From contig NC_087100.1 in assembly GCF_963855985.1 (NCBI RefSeq), forward strand, positions 6,111,001 to 6,175,000: a DNA stretch of 64,000 nucleotides, given 5' to 3'. A program made the position numbers and the translations under genes. The notes under the pieces are model-generated. The model was not told the origin of the DNA, searched no databases, and was given only the letters and a program-made list of their open reading frames with translations. Positions 49,901 to 57,968 of this stretch are shown here, piece after piece (positions within the stretch are counted from its first letter, which is position 1; each line of letters begins with the position of its first letter). Origin of the DNA: Ostrinia nubilalis (Eukaryota; Arthropoda; Insecta; Lepidoptera; Crambidae).

Positions 49901-51173
49901 AAAATAAATCTGAGTACTGGGAAATTATTTTATTTAATGACGTGGATTCTTCCTTGTTTAAATGATCTCGTCTTATGGACGACAGAACTTTGCTTTGTCT
50001 ATCAGATTGGGACATGGGATTTAAATTATTTATTGGATGTTCATTTATATTAGATATTTGTTCATTCTGGTCAAAAGGACTAACTTCGAGTGTGGGAATA
50101 TTGATAAGTTCATCATTTTTGTTTGTGTTTATACAAGTGATAACAAATGAGTTGTTTTCGACGCTAACTAATGCGTGTGGAATGATGATGCCATTAGCTA
50201 ATGTTTGTTTTTCGACTAATGCGGTTCCTGTATGAATACTATTTGTGTTACACATAATTACTGTTTCTGAGCGACTATTAATTAATTGTTTATCGGGGTA
50301 TTCATTTTCCTTGGGACTGTCGCTTAAGAAATGGAGTCTATATGTTTTGTCACGTAATCGCATTGTTTTTGATTGAATGTAGAGGTGGCAATTAAATTTG
50401 GACATGAAATCATTACCTAAAATACCGTCTGCTTTAATGTTTAGGTCGGCAACATGGAATTTGAATTTAGGTAAATTGTCAAGGGATATCTCGGTAGTTC
50501 CCGAGGTAAGGGTTGAACTTTGTGTGCTCGAGATTCCTACAATGGATGCGATGTTAGATTTATCTATATGTGAAGATCCAATTTTGTTATTTTTTATTAC
50601 CGAGATTCCTGCTCCGGTATCAATTAATAAGGTGACTGGCTTTCCTTCGATGTGAAAGGTGCCGTGTAAAAGATTTTCGGGTGGAACATCGTTCAAAGAT
50701 GAGATTGCAAAGGATTCAATTTTAGGTTTTGACTTAGAAGTTTTAGGATTTGATTTAGGTTTCCTTTTTGACTTTGATTTCGATTTAGGATTTGTATAAG
50801 TAGATTTGGTATATGATTCAGCGATAGGACCAAGGGTTTGGGGCTGGTTACCCTGTTCGTTTGGTGCTATATTTGATTTAGTAGATTTAGTACATGATTC
50901 GGTGATAGGACCAAGAGTTTGGGGCTGGTTACCCTGTTTGTTTGGTGCTATTAAAGATATAGAAGTTTGTACAGACGCGTCTCTAAACTGTTTGTTGCGG
51001 ACAGTTTGAGTTTGTGAAGACGCCCTGTTAGATTCAGTGGCTTTTGAGGATGATTGATTGGGTCTTAGAGTTGGAGGTTGTCTATGTCCTGTGTTAACAG
51101 GTGAGTCGGAGTCTGTGAGCAAGATACTGTAGCGATTTCCAACGAGTTGCTCATTTCGTTGGTCGCCCAGGAG
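46953..51173 (-). CDS. pol: pol polyprotein (PR-RT-RNaseH-IN), made by -1 frameshift
   Basis: About 1,406 codons from the frameshift point to TAA at 46,953-46,955. Numbered from the TTG at 51,122, the order is: a Ser/Lys-rich linker with a duplicated 27-residue unit (about 58-111), aspartic protease (DTGAG near 168), reverse transcriptase (YLDD near 586), RNase H (TTDAS, ELLAIVWA, TDHKPL, NADALSR, about 735-848), then integrase. Integrase has the HHCC zinc finger (H near 1,051 and 1,058, CQIC near 1,088) and a D-D-35-E core (D near 1,121 and 1,180, E near 1,216). A C-terminal DNA-binding region ends in LVHANRLRPLH. All key residues are present, so the enzymes look functional. The frame has no ATG near its 5' end and overlaps the 3' end of gag in the -1 frame. 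Confidence 0.95.
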   Translation of the reverse strand, partial: LLGDQRNEQLVGNRYSILLTDSDSPVNTGHRQPPTLRPNQSSSKATESNRASSQTQTVRNKQFRDASVQTSISLIAPNKQGNQPQTLGPITESCTKSTKSNIAPNEQGNQPQTLGPIAESYTKSTYTNPKSKSKSKRKPKSNPKTSKSKPKIESFAISSLNDVPPENLLHGTFHIEGKPVTLLIDTGAGISVIKNNKIGSSHIDKSNIASIVGISSTQSSTLTSGTTEISLDNLPKFKFHVADLNIKADGILGNDFMSKFNCHLYIQSKTMRLRDKTYRLHFLSDSPKENEYPDKQLINSRSETVIMCNTNSIHTGTALVEKQTLANGIIIPHALVSVENNSFVITCINTNKNDELINIPTLEVSPFDQNEQISNINEHPINNLNPMSQSDRQSKVLSSIRRDHLNKEESTSLNKIISQYSDLFFLEGDTLSFSNHTKHKITTTTDTPIHTKTYRFPQVHENEVKTQVQKMLEQDIIRPSSSPWSSPIWVVPKKTDASGKRKWRLVIDYRKLNEVTIGDSYPLPNITDILDKLGHSQYFTTLDLASGFHQLEVDPKDIPKTAFSTPYGHYEYKRMPFGLKSAPATFQRVMDSVLCGLQGERCFVYLDDIVIFASSLQEHEQRLHEVFSRLRKYELKIQPDKCEFLRREVAYLGHIISNEGVKPNPDKIKAVQEFPTPKSCKDIKAFLGLTGYYRRFISNFSKITKPLTSLLKKDVPFIWGQTQQASFDECKRLLTSPPILQYPDFSREFILTTDASISAIGAVLSQGEIGKDLPIAYASRTLNKAESNYSTIERELLAIVWAVKHFRPYLFGRKFKIVTDHKPLTWLFSIKDPGSRLVRWRLKLEEYEYEVIYKAGKNNTNADALSRPPILNANVIDLTDDNETHNSNTDTTDDYLEINYQHFSENPSYNFDTPNLQTSPDCLLNDKHKNILIPISCELSDKNDLFNEAISKCSQVDPYLEKQRILYDVDLLISNKNQNLIFGCSRPTHFDSWDAESYFKTLLSCLQKNDFKTLHIPELKNDTTCKLKGNEQLHITAYLADAYDCKITICENKVKTPNPDEIPQILKMYHDDPLSGHRGIVETTRKIRNEYFWKGMTDVIKEYIDNCQICQRNKIQRKTYKAPMVITSSSTEPFERVTIDLVSYSDTTNESNKYILTLQDDLTRFVQAYPIPDKQAITIARNLLTFCQHYGTPKRFHSDQGTEFVNNVIKQLMKLLGSSHTISTAYHPQTNGSLERFHATLRDHIRMYHKRNLSNWDQIIPFAVICHNTSINQSTGLTPHELLFGFKPRPLYSLKENNDYTTHDYIRDLNERLKISREIARRNLDNMKEKAKERYDNNIKNIAKFNIGDKVMLKVPNPNNLDSKWDGPYSIIRIGFNENYVIQKSGKNQLVHANRLRPLHDSIRDT
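50790..50951 (-). repeat. 81-bp tandem duplication inside pol linker
   Basis: Encodes two successive 27-residue units starting IAPNKQGNQPQTLGPI and IAPNEQGNQPQTLGPI. Reading frame is kept. It lies between the frameshift site and the protease, next to a lysine-rich KSKSKSKRKPKS tract. Confidence 0.9.
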
Positions 51174-52138
51174 TTTAAATTATTGACTTGCGCTGGAGGT
51201 GCGGGCAAGGCTTTTTGTGCCTGATTATTACGGAGATTATTGTTATAAGCTCGTTTACGACAATCAGTAATTTCGTGTCCTACATTCTTGCAGTAATTGC
51301 ATATTTTTGGGTTCTGTGCAGTGAAATTTGAATTAGTTTGTGGGTGAGGTTGATTTGGAGGTGTGAATCTGTTATTTGAATTATATCTTGGTATTATTGT
51401 TCTATGAGTTGAATTATTAGTATGTCGAGGGACTGTCGGCCTGAATAGTGGCTGACGGGCATTATTTGTTGGGACTGTTAATCTGAATAATGTTTGACGA
51501 GCATTATTCATTGCTCGGATTTTATCTTCCTGCATTGCAAAGCGGCCTGCCTCAGCTAATGCAGTAAAACCTTTGGTTCTGAGCATTGTTCCTATGTCGG
51601 AACTTAATCCATTAACGAAGACGCTTAGTGCGGTTTCTTCAGTAGTCGCTAAGCGACCTGATAATGTGTCATCGATGATTTCGGCGTTTAGTTTTTCTAT
51701 TATTTTACTCCTACATAGATCGACTCTATGAAAGTACTCAGTGATACTTTCGTTGGGTCTTTGGAACAAAGATTGAAGTTCTAAATTTAAATGTGGAATT
51801 GTTTTGACATTGGAGAACCTGTCTATCAAAAATGTGCGCAAACTGGTCCAACATATGTGTTGTTTACTGTGCACGTCTGATGCACCTGAACCGGTGATAT
51901 TATTTAATGTATATACAAGGAGTATTGCCTTCTGGTCTTCGGTGGCCAGTTTGAAGGCAGAGTCGCAAGATCTGACGAATCTATAAATTTGATCATTTTT
52001 GTCGGTGTCGAAGGCAGGGATTAATTTTAAAAGTGTTGAGATGTCGAGAGTCATTTTTGCTTTGTATGAAGCTTCGAAAAATGAGGATAATTCGCTGTAT
52101 AATTGATTACAGGGTTCGTTCTTGATTTCCTTTGTCAT
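51065..52138 (-). CDS. gag: gag polyprotein, 357 aa
   Basis: Starts at an ATG 326 bp inside the 5' LTR and ends at TAA (51,065-51,067). The first 200 residues are helical and resemble Ty3/Gypsy capsid regions (LNLELQSLFQRPNESITEYF, with the usual 'E.V..Y..R' style block). Residues 211-238 are a duplicated 14-residue unit (NNARQTLFRLTVPT / NNARQPLFRPTVPR). An Asn/Arg/Pro-rich nucleocapsid part then carries one CCHC zinc knuckle, CNYCKNVGHEITDC, at residues 280-293. It should form the particle shell and package the RNA. Most Gag is expected to end at 357; a fraction shifts frame at codons 321-322 to make Gag-Pol. As I recall, several Drosophila errantiviruses lack the zinc knuckle, so its presence is worth noting. 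Confidence 0.95.
   Translation of the reverse strand: MTKEIKNEPCNQLYSELSSFFEASYKAKMTLDISTLLKLIPAFDTDKNDQIYRFVRSCDSAFKLATEDQKAILLVYTLNNITGSGASDVHSKQHICWTSLRTFLIDRFSNVKTIPHLNLELQSLFQRPNESITEYFHRVDLCRSKIIEKLNAEIIDDTLSGRLATTEETALSVFVNGLSSDIGTMLRTKGFTALAEAGRFAMQEDKIRAMNNARQTLFRLTVPTNNARQPLFRPTVPRHTNNSTHRTIIPRYNSNNRFTPPNQPHPQTNSNFTAQNPKICNYCKNVGHEITDCRKRAYNNNLRNNQAQKALPAPPAQVNNLNSWATNEMSNSLEIATVSCSQTPTHLLTQDIDNLQL
51116..51179 (-). promoter_or_regulatory. -1 ribosomal frameshift signal: slippery heptamer plus H-type pseudoknot
   Basis: The heptamer T-TTA-AAC (51,179-51,173) is in the gag frame at codons 321-322, and the pol frame opens exactly there, right after a TAA in that frame. Ten nt downstream, stem 1 pairs CCAACGA (51,162-51,156) with TCGTTGG (51,145-51,139), 7 of 7. 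The 10-nt loop contains TGAGCAA (51,153-51,147), which pairs 7 of 7 with TTGCTCA (51,122-51,116), giving an H-type pseudoknot with a 16-nt connecting loop. U-UUA-AAC is one of the most efficient known eukaryotic slippery sites. The 10-nt spacer is slightly longer than the usual 5-9. Confidence 0.85.
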
Positions 52139-52268
52139 TAGTTAATAATTTAATTAAAATGGGATCTAAGATATGGAATAAGATATGGAATAAGATTTAG
52201 TAATGGTATGGTATAGAATAATAGATATAGTAATAAATAGGGAATAGAAGAGCGAAACTAGTTATGCC

Positions 52269-52274
52269 ACTTAC
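52269..52274 (-). promoter_or_regulatory. Splice donor in the 5' leader
   Basis: GTAAGT in CTGTG|GTAAGTGG, a near-consensus 5' splice site, 131 nt upstream of the gag ATG. Its TAA also ends the 11-codon uORF in unspliced RNA. Using it with the acceptor at 46,635 gives env mRNA. Confidence 0.75.
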
Positions 52275-52306
52275 CACAGTAACAGTATTAAATGGATCTG
52301 CTGCAT
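52275..52306 (-). CDS. env: env, exon 1 (leader exon: start codon and signal-peptide start)
   Basis: An ATG at 52,306-52,304 opens 10 codons plus two bases before the splice donor. The residues are mostly Leu/Ile after a short polar start, as in a signal peptide. With the acceptor at 46,635 the split codon is completed and the frame enters env exon 2 without a stop; total coding length is 32 + 1,876 = 1,908 nt, 636 codons. In unspliced RNA the same ATG reads 11 sense codons and stops at the TAA inside GTAAGT, so it acts as a short uORF ahead of gag. The splice junction is inferred, not observed. Confidence 0.7.
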
Positions 52307-52443
52307 GGTTCGGCGAAGTTCTCGAAAGCTTGCAGCTACCGTCACGTCGATGTTTCTTCTTCGTTGAGCGATGTTGTCTCGTTGATGATGAGGTTTCGAC
52401 GTACGACGTTTACTTCGACTTATTACGCACTGATCACGCGAGG

Positions 52444-52460
52444 TCCTACCGACTGCGCCA
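52444..52460 (-). promoter_or_regulatory. Primer binding site (tRNA-Ser)
   Basis: Three nt inside the 5' LTR the minus strand reads TGGCGCAGTCGGTAGGA. The first 11 bases (TGGCGCAGTCG) are complementary to the 3' end of an insect tRNA-Ser (CGACTGCGCCA), the primer used by 17.6/297-type elements. Confidence 0.85.
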
Positions 52461-52463
52461 AAT

Positions 52464-52808
52464 TGTTACGTAGTGGAAGCGAAACTAAGGTTTTTAAAAA
52501 CTAACTTTAATAGTACAACTGGTTAATATGAGATTTGGGATACGACTGATACAACTGAACTAGAACTAAGGAGTTTTGGGTATTTAAGGATTCGGGAATG
52601 GTGGGGATACACTTATGAGTAAAGTCGTTATCGTGAGAATAGTAAACAATCATTAAGAATAATAAACAATCATTAAGTAATGATACAATTAAATTATGGG
52701 AATGGTAAACAAATCATTTAAGAATAAAGATAGTTAATTAATTAGTGTACATACAAACAAATAGTAATTACAATATCAAGTACTTATTCTAAATGCTATT
52801 ATCTAACA
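52464..52808 (-). repeat. 5' LTR
   Basis: 345 bp, identical in my comparison to 44,402-44,746. It contains the promoter at 52,554-52,587 and the ATTAAA copy at 52,506-52,511. Confidence 0.95.
52554..52587 (-). promoter_or_regulatory. LTR core promoter (TATA-like plus Inr)
   Basis: On the minus strand TTAAATA begins at 52,587, and an arthropod initiator TTCAGT places a likely start at the A at 52,556, 31 nt downstream. A second TCAGT lies about 9 nt further on, so the start could vary slightly. Confidence 0.55.
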
Positions 52809-52812
52809 CGCG

Positions 52813-53867
52813 TCACTGTGCTGCGATAACTCAAAACAGTTAATCGGAAATTATTTATTAACAAGTTACATGTCGTAACATCTACTCATAAACATGCTGA
52901 AACAGGCTGTCTCTACATAGAGATTATAGACGTGAAGAAGTTCTAACAGATACCGCACATCTATGATAAATCATATCAACACTGATGTTTTTAGGGTCAT
53001 TCCACCGGCCAAGAAAATCACGTGTCCGGGGCCAAAAAGTACCCGAATATCATAATATTTTAGTAACAAATATTTTTATCTAATAGTATAACTTTGGTTC
53101 TTGTTGTTAAACCACAGAGAGAGTTAATAATAGTTAATTAAGTAATTAAAAAAAAATCGTAAGTCGTCAAAAATTGATTACCACGGCGTTACCGCGCTCC
53201 CGATTTCAGAACAAATTTGCTCGTATAAATTAATCCGTTATTATTACCGCTTTCAATGCTTATGTAATCGATTACTGATTAAATAAACATTGATAAATTA
53301 AATACGATATAACTATATCACTAAAAGGTTTTGTAAAATAACTATTTGAAGTTGTGTCCGGGCGTTAACCGTGATTACCCCGACACGTCGCTAATGTGCG
53401 CCTACGTCTCTAGCTACGCAATTTAGAAACGAGCTCTATCCTCCCCCGTGAACCTTTAGTGGTGGCCTCCGCAGCTCCGTGCCGAGGTGTCCGGTAATGC
53501 GACTCGTCGCAAGATTTCGGAGTTATCGAGATAAGAATATGATTACCCAGACCTTGGTTCAGTACACGGTTGATTACTCTATCCTGTTTTTTTAGGTTTC
53601 TTTACATGGAAAGTTTTTGAGAATGTACAGGAATAATGGTCCATATAACCGCATTTTTGTGTATAGATTGGGCAGGGCTCAGGATAAACCTTAATTTTTT
53701 TGACTACCCCGGCCTTGATTACTCCGACTTTTGTCACCGGGTAATCAATAGAACTGTAATTTTACTAATGAATGATTAACTAAATAACGTTTAATAAGCA
53801 AAAATAACCATTTACTAATATGAAATCCTGTTAATACATATTATTAATGATAATAATATCTTATCCT
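52813..53867. other. Non-coding stretch with repeated GATTACCCCGAC motif
   Basis: No gene seen. GATTAC(C/T)CCGAC-like strings occur at 53,373, 53,541 and 53,717, with a complementary GGGTAATC near 53,739. The motif resumes after the LINE/Helitron pair at 55,318, 55,340 and (inverted) 55,484. Confidence 0.5.
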
Positions 53868-54880
53868 ATCTTCCGCCCTACCGGTGTAACAGTCGCCACC
53901 ACTACGCCTGAGCCTCTGTGGGACCTGAGACACTCTACTCCACCTAAGCTGCTCGACGTCAACGTTAACCCACCAACCCGCGACGAAGTGACCAAGGCTC
54001 TCCTGTCTCTCAAAATTGGCAAGACCCCTGGACTCGACTTTATCACCGCAGAAATGCTGAAAGCCGATGTAAACTCCGCCGTCGACGTCCTGACACCTGT
54101 CGCCGAAAACATCTGGATGGAAGAGGAACTCCCAGATGACTGGCATAAGGGGCTTCTAATTATTGTGCCGAAAAAAGGGTAAAGCAAGGGTATCAGTATC
54201 GGAAGACCCAAGAGATGCGATCTGGTGTGAGGAATTGCACACCGTTGGTGCAGAGGCTGTGGAACGAGTCCACAATTTCACTTACCACGACACGATGCTC
54301 CCGAAGCATCGTGTCAGAGCCTGGAGGTACCAAAAAGGACATCATTTCGCGCATTGCCAAGGCCAGAGCTACCTTCGCACAACTTCGAGCCGTATGGCAA
54401 TTACGGAAATTGACCCACGCAAGATCAAAATATTCGGGTCCAACGTCAAATCAGTTCTGCTCTATGGGTGTGAAACTTGGAAGGCCACTAAGGTTATCTC
54501 GCACCAGCTGCAGATCTTCTTCAGCCGCTGTATTCGCCGAATTCTCCAAAATCTCCAAACGACAAACTCTTGGAACGCTGCTACGAAATACCGATCGGCC
54601 AGCAGATCAAACGCCGCAAGTGGAACTGGATCGGCCACACTCTCCGAAGGGACCCCGATAATATCCCCAAGCAGGCTCTAGATTGGAACCCCCAGGGAAA
54701 ATGCAAACGTGGTCGCGCCAAAAAAACATAGCGGCGCACTGTAGCAGACGAGGCGAAGAAGATCGGCAAGACTTGGAGCGAGATCAAACGCGAAGCTCAA
54801 GACCGAATGCGATGGAGGACTGTTGAGTTGTGGACGCCTTCTTCTGTCCCATATAGGAGACATAGGACATTGAGTCACTA
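53868..54880 (+). pseudogene. Decayed, internally deleted LINE
   Basis: The first part (53,868-54,182) encodes the N-terminal fingers of a LINE reverse transcriptase, with TRDEVTKALLSLKIGKTPG, ITAEMLKADV and LPDDWHKGLLIIVPKKG in one frame. The catalytic core (the YADD region) is missing. The sequence jumps near 54,183 to the C-terminal part, which is spread over all three frames: VERVHNFTY, then GGTKKDIISRIAKARATFAQL, then KIKIFGSNVKSVLLYGCETW, then RKWNWIGHTLRRDPDN and DRMRWR. At least three frameshifts have accumulated. It is a dead copy of a non-LTR retrotransposon; the clade is not certain. Confidence 0.85.
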
Positions 54881-54881
54881 A

Positions 54882-54912
54882 TCCCAACTAATATTATAAA
54901 TGCGAAAGTAAC

Positions 54913-54957
<45 letters not shown>

Positions 54958-55138
54958 TACGCTTTCCCGCTTAAACCTCGCAACCGATTTTGATGAAATT
55001 TGGCATAGAGATAGTTTGAGTCCCGGGAAAGAACATAGGATAGTTTTTATCCCGGTTTTTGAAACAGGGACGCGCGCGATAAAGTTTTTCTGTGACAGAC
55101 AAAATTCCACGCGGGCGAAGCCGCGGGCGGAAAGCTAG
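54882..55138 (+). mobile_element. Non-autonomous Helitron, 257 bp
   Basis: Starts TCCCAACTAATATTATAAAT, carries about eleven CTGT units, and ends with the cgcgggcgaagccgcg hairpin and CTAG. The host base before is A (54,881) and after is T (55,139). It differs from the 28,908-29,145 copy mainly by about five CTGT units and one base near the start. It begins right at the 3' end of the LINE remnant. Confidence 0.88.
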
Positions 55139-57870
55139 TATATATGTATAAGCGAAAGTTTTTTACTCTTTTACGCAACAACTACTTAATAGATATTGTT
55201 GAAACTTTACAATATTGTCGTTTAAACATCAGAATAACAAATGGCTAGTTTTAATAACATTTATTTCACCATAACTTAAAAAAAACCTTAGAAAATAAAA
55301 TATTTTGTTTTATTTTTGATTACTCTGACTCCCAACTTTGATTACCCCGACCATGAAAATTTTGATGTCACATAACTTTTTATTCCTGCCTGCTACAGAT
55401 GGGCCAATATATAAAATATGCACGTAACAATGTCTATTTTGAAATGTTTTACCTAAACTTACTCTAAATTCAAAAATAAAAAAGGTCGGGGTAATCTACT
55501 AAATAATCCAGATCCGGAGAAATACCCTTTAATTGCACACATGTAAAAAATATATTATTATGTGACAGTTATCAAGTAAAAGTGCTAGATAGCACAGTTT
55601 ATCAGCAAAGGTAAGGGCCACATCACGACACGAGGCACTAGTGACTAGACCATTTAAAACTCACAGAAGATGATGTGATATCTATGTTAATTATAAATTA
55701 TAATTATCAGTCTCTATTTTCAAATTTTCCGAATGTATAAAAGGTAAGTATTGTGCAGACAAACAGACTGCCGGAAGCACGTGTTTCGCTTTGCATATGC
55801 CAACTACAATAGAGATGGTTGGCTCGCCGCGTTGCGTCATACGCCGCGGGCGCGATACTTTTGAGCGATTATACTCGTATTAATTGACAGGTAAAATGGT
55901 TACAAATTGCTCCGCTGATATCAATGCACATAAATATTCCCAAGAAATTCAAGCATAATTATGTAAGAATCCCACTAAACTGAGGTACTTTATAGGTAAA
56001 ATATAAGATATCATAAATCGTAATGTCGTATTTTTAGCTTTTCCTGCTGTACTTACTACTAAAGAAATGCTTTACAGTTTACACTAACGAAATTCCAAGT
56101 TCTCCGATCCGAAATTCAAGAAAACCACATCATTATTATCCACTGAAATTGTAAAAGAATGGCAGATGAATTTATTCTTGACATAGAGAAATAGGTTCGA
56201 TTGTACAAGTAGATTAAGTAAAACAAAAATCGTACAAACATCATTTGGATTTATAATCCGCCGTTCTACCTACGACGAACAAGGACAAATGTATGGAAAT
56301 CAAAGCGTTTTCAATATTTTCGCTACTGATTTGATTATCACACAAATAAGTGCAGGTGCGGGCTAGGGTTTTTTACATTGAATAAAATGAAACCTAAGTA
56401 GTTTTCAGTATTCATGACAAGTGCGGTTTCTGCGTATAACCTAACACTAATACATTGATCACATGATAATGTTATTCAGAGACTAACTCATAAATAACAT
56501 GCAAAACAAAAGTTGGTCTAAACAAGAGACGAATTCTTTAAAGGAAAATTTTACCTTATGATTCAAAACCTTTACTGGGGATCAAATGTCCTTTCATTAA
56601 GTAAATAGGACTCGAGCAAGTTAAACACTTTCATATTTCATTTAGAATTGGGATATCTGTTACCTGTGTCTGTACCAAACTGTCAGTTGGCGGATCGGTG
56701 CTACAAAGGTGCTACAATAAGATCGCAATCGTGATCTCAACTCTATTGTATTACATCAACGAGCGTGCGCTATCAGAATCGCCACTCGACTCGACTCGAG
56801 TGTGACTCGAATACGACGAAGTCTGCTGATTGATAGATTAAAGTTGAATGATTATTTCTTTTTTGCTGCATCTGTCTAAAGTATAATGTTAGGAAAATTC
56901 AGGAATGGATATCTTAGCAATGCCTAACGTATGTTAAGAAAATTCAGTGAGTAGGTAGTTCAGAAAACCCGCAAACAAGGAAATGACTTCTTAGCGGAAA
57001 CCATTAATCAGGTAGCCATAAACTGCACTGTCTTAATACGAATTTGGCGCTAACAAATCTAATTATGATTAAAGCAAGATGTTAGCAATCACAAATCGCG
57101 ATAGTTCATTAGGCTTGCGGCTGCGCAGCACGTGGCGCGCATGTTGCGGCGACAATGCGCCGTTGTGCTGCGCACATTTGTGGAGCATCTGCTGGAGGAA
57201 GCCACATTTGGAGGTGCCAGGAACAAAACTGAATTAAACTGTTACACGGAATGTTTTAGAACTTTTGGGCTCGCACCCTTGAAGTAAACTCATGTTATTG
57301 AAAGCATTATTTTTACTTCAACATTCACTGAGGAACAATCGTCCTAATTTTCCAGTCCAGGAACAATCAGCCTAACTATAGATGTATGCTTTTCCATGTA
57401 ATTCTTATTGACTGCGAACACCACAACGGTGTGTGAAAAAACTTTGTGTAGTAAATAAACTCCATACAAAAATACACTGTTGACTTAATTTTCCGACGAC
57501 AACAGTTGAAAGTACCACAGTGGTCGTCGCCAACACCACTTTATTCACTCTGAGTACCAATCGATTTAGAGCTAAATAACGATTATTCCATACCTAATTA
57601 GATGCTAGATGAGGCTCGTCCCTCATATGCAAACCAGACACGATTCGGCGATGTCCGCCGGACGTCGCGTAATGTGCAAATATTCAGCGACACAACCTCG
57701 AAATGATGCGATTAGTATTCGAATCACTCGATTTGCTTATGTTATAGCTCAATGAATGCGACTAGCAGACACATTGTTAGCTTCAAGTTAAAGAATTGTA
57801 GTACCTGATATCACTAAAGGCCTGTCGGTGGCTCCACGAATTAGAATCTATCACTGAAAACGACTTCAAA
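55139..57870. other. Non-coding stretch
   Basis: No gene supported. It includes the GATTACCCCGAC motifs at 55,318-55,496, short ACTCG repeats at about 56,783-56,810, and a GC-rich patch at about 57,118-57,180. Confidence 0.4.
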
Positions 57871-57968
57871 ACAATCCTTGTACATTTTAACTTAGTCCCA
57901 AACTAAGCAAAGCTTGTACGGGTACCAAATAACGGATATAAACATACTTAAATACTTACTTATTATTC
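57871..57968 (-). mobile_element. SINE 3' fragment
   Basis: On the minus strand it matches the 3' part of the SINE at 62,178-62,450. Shared strings are 'tttaagtatgtttatatccg', 'actttgcttagtttgggact' and 'aaaatgt.caaggat'. It lacks 26 bp present in the other copy and has no tRNA-like head. Confidence 0.7.

Larger units (their letters stand above)
44402..52808 (-). mobile_element. Complete env-carrying Ty3/Gypsy element (errantivirus type), 8,407 bp
   Basis: An endogenous retrovirus-like element on the minus strand, in the order LTR, primer site, gag, pol, env, polypurine tract, LTR. The LTRs are 345 bp each and identical in my reading, with TGTTA...TAACA ends. The target duplication is CGCG (44,398-44,401 and 52,809-52,812). 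All three genes are open without a disabling mutation that I can find, which indicates a very recent, possibly active, insertion. An Env with a furin-type site, the tRNA-Ser primer site and the 4-bp duplication place it near the insect errantiviruses (gypsy, 17.6, ZAM, TED group). It replicates through reverse transcription of its RNA and integrates by its own integrase. Without the element the host site would read ...gcagccgcg-tcactgtg... Confidence 0.97.

Noticed and set aside
51120..51122. TTG as translation start of pol
   Set aside because: The pol frame is open back to the slippery heptamer at 51,179, where frameshift entry explains it; the TTG lies inside the pseudoknot.
53844..54211. 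Minus-strand frames of 100-116 codons
   Set aside because: They lie antisense to the LINE reverse-transcriptase remnant and match nothing.
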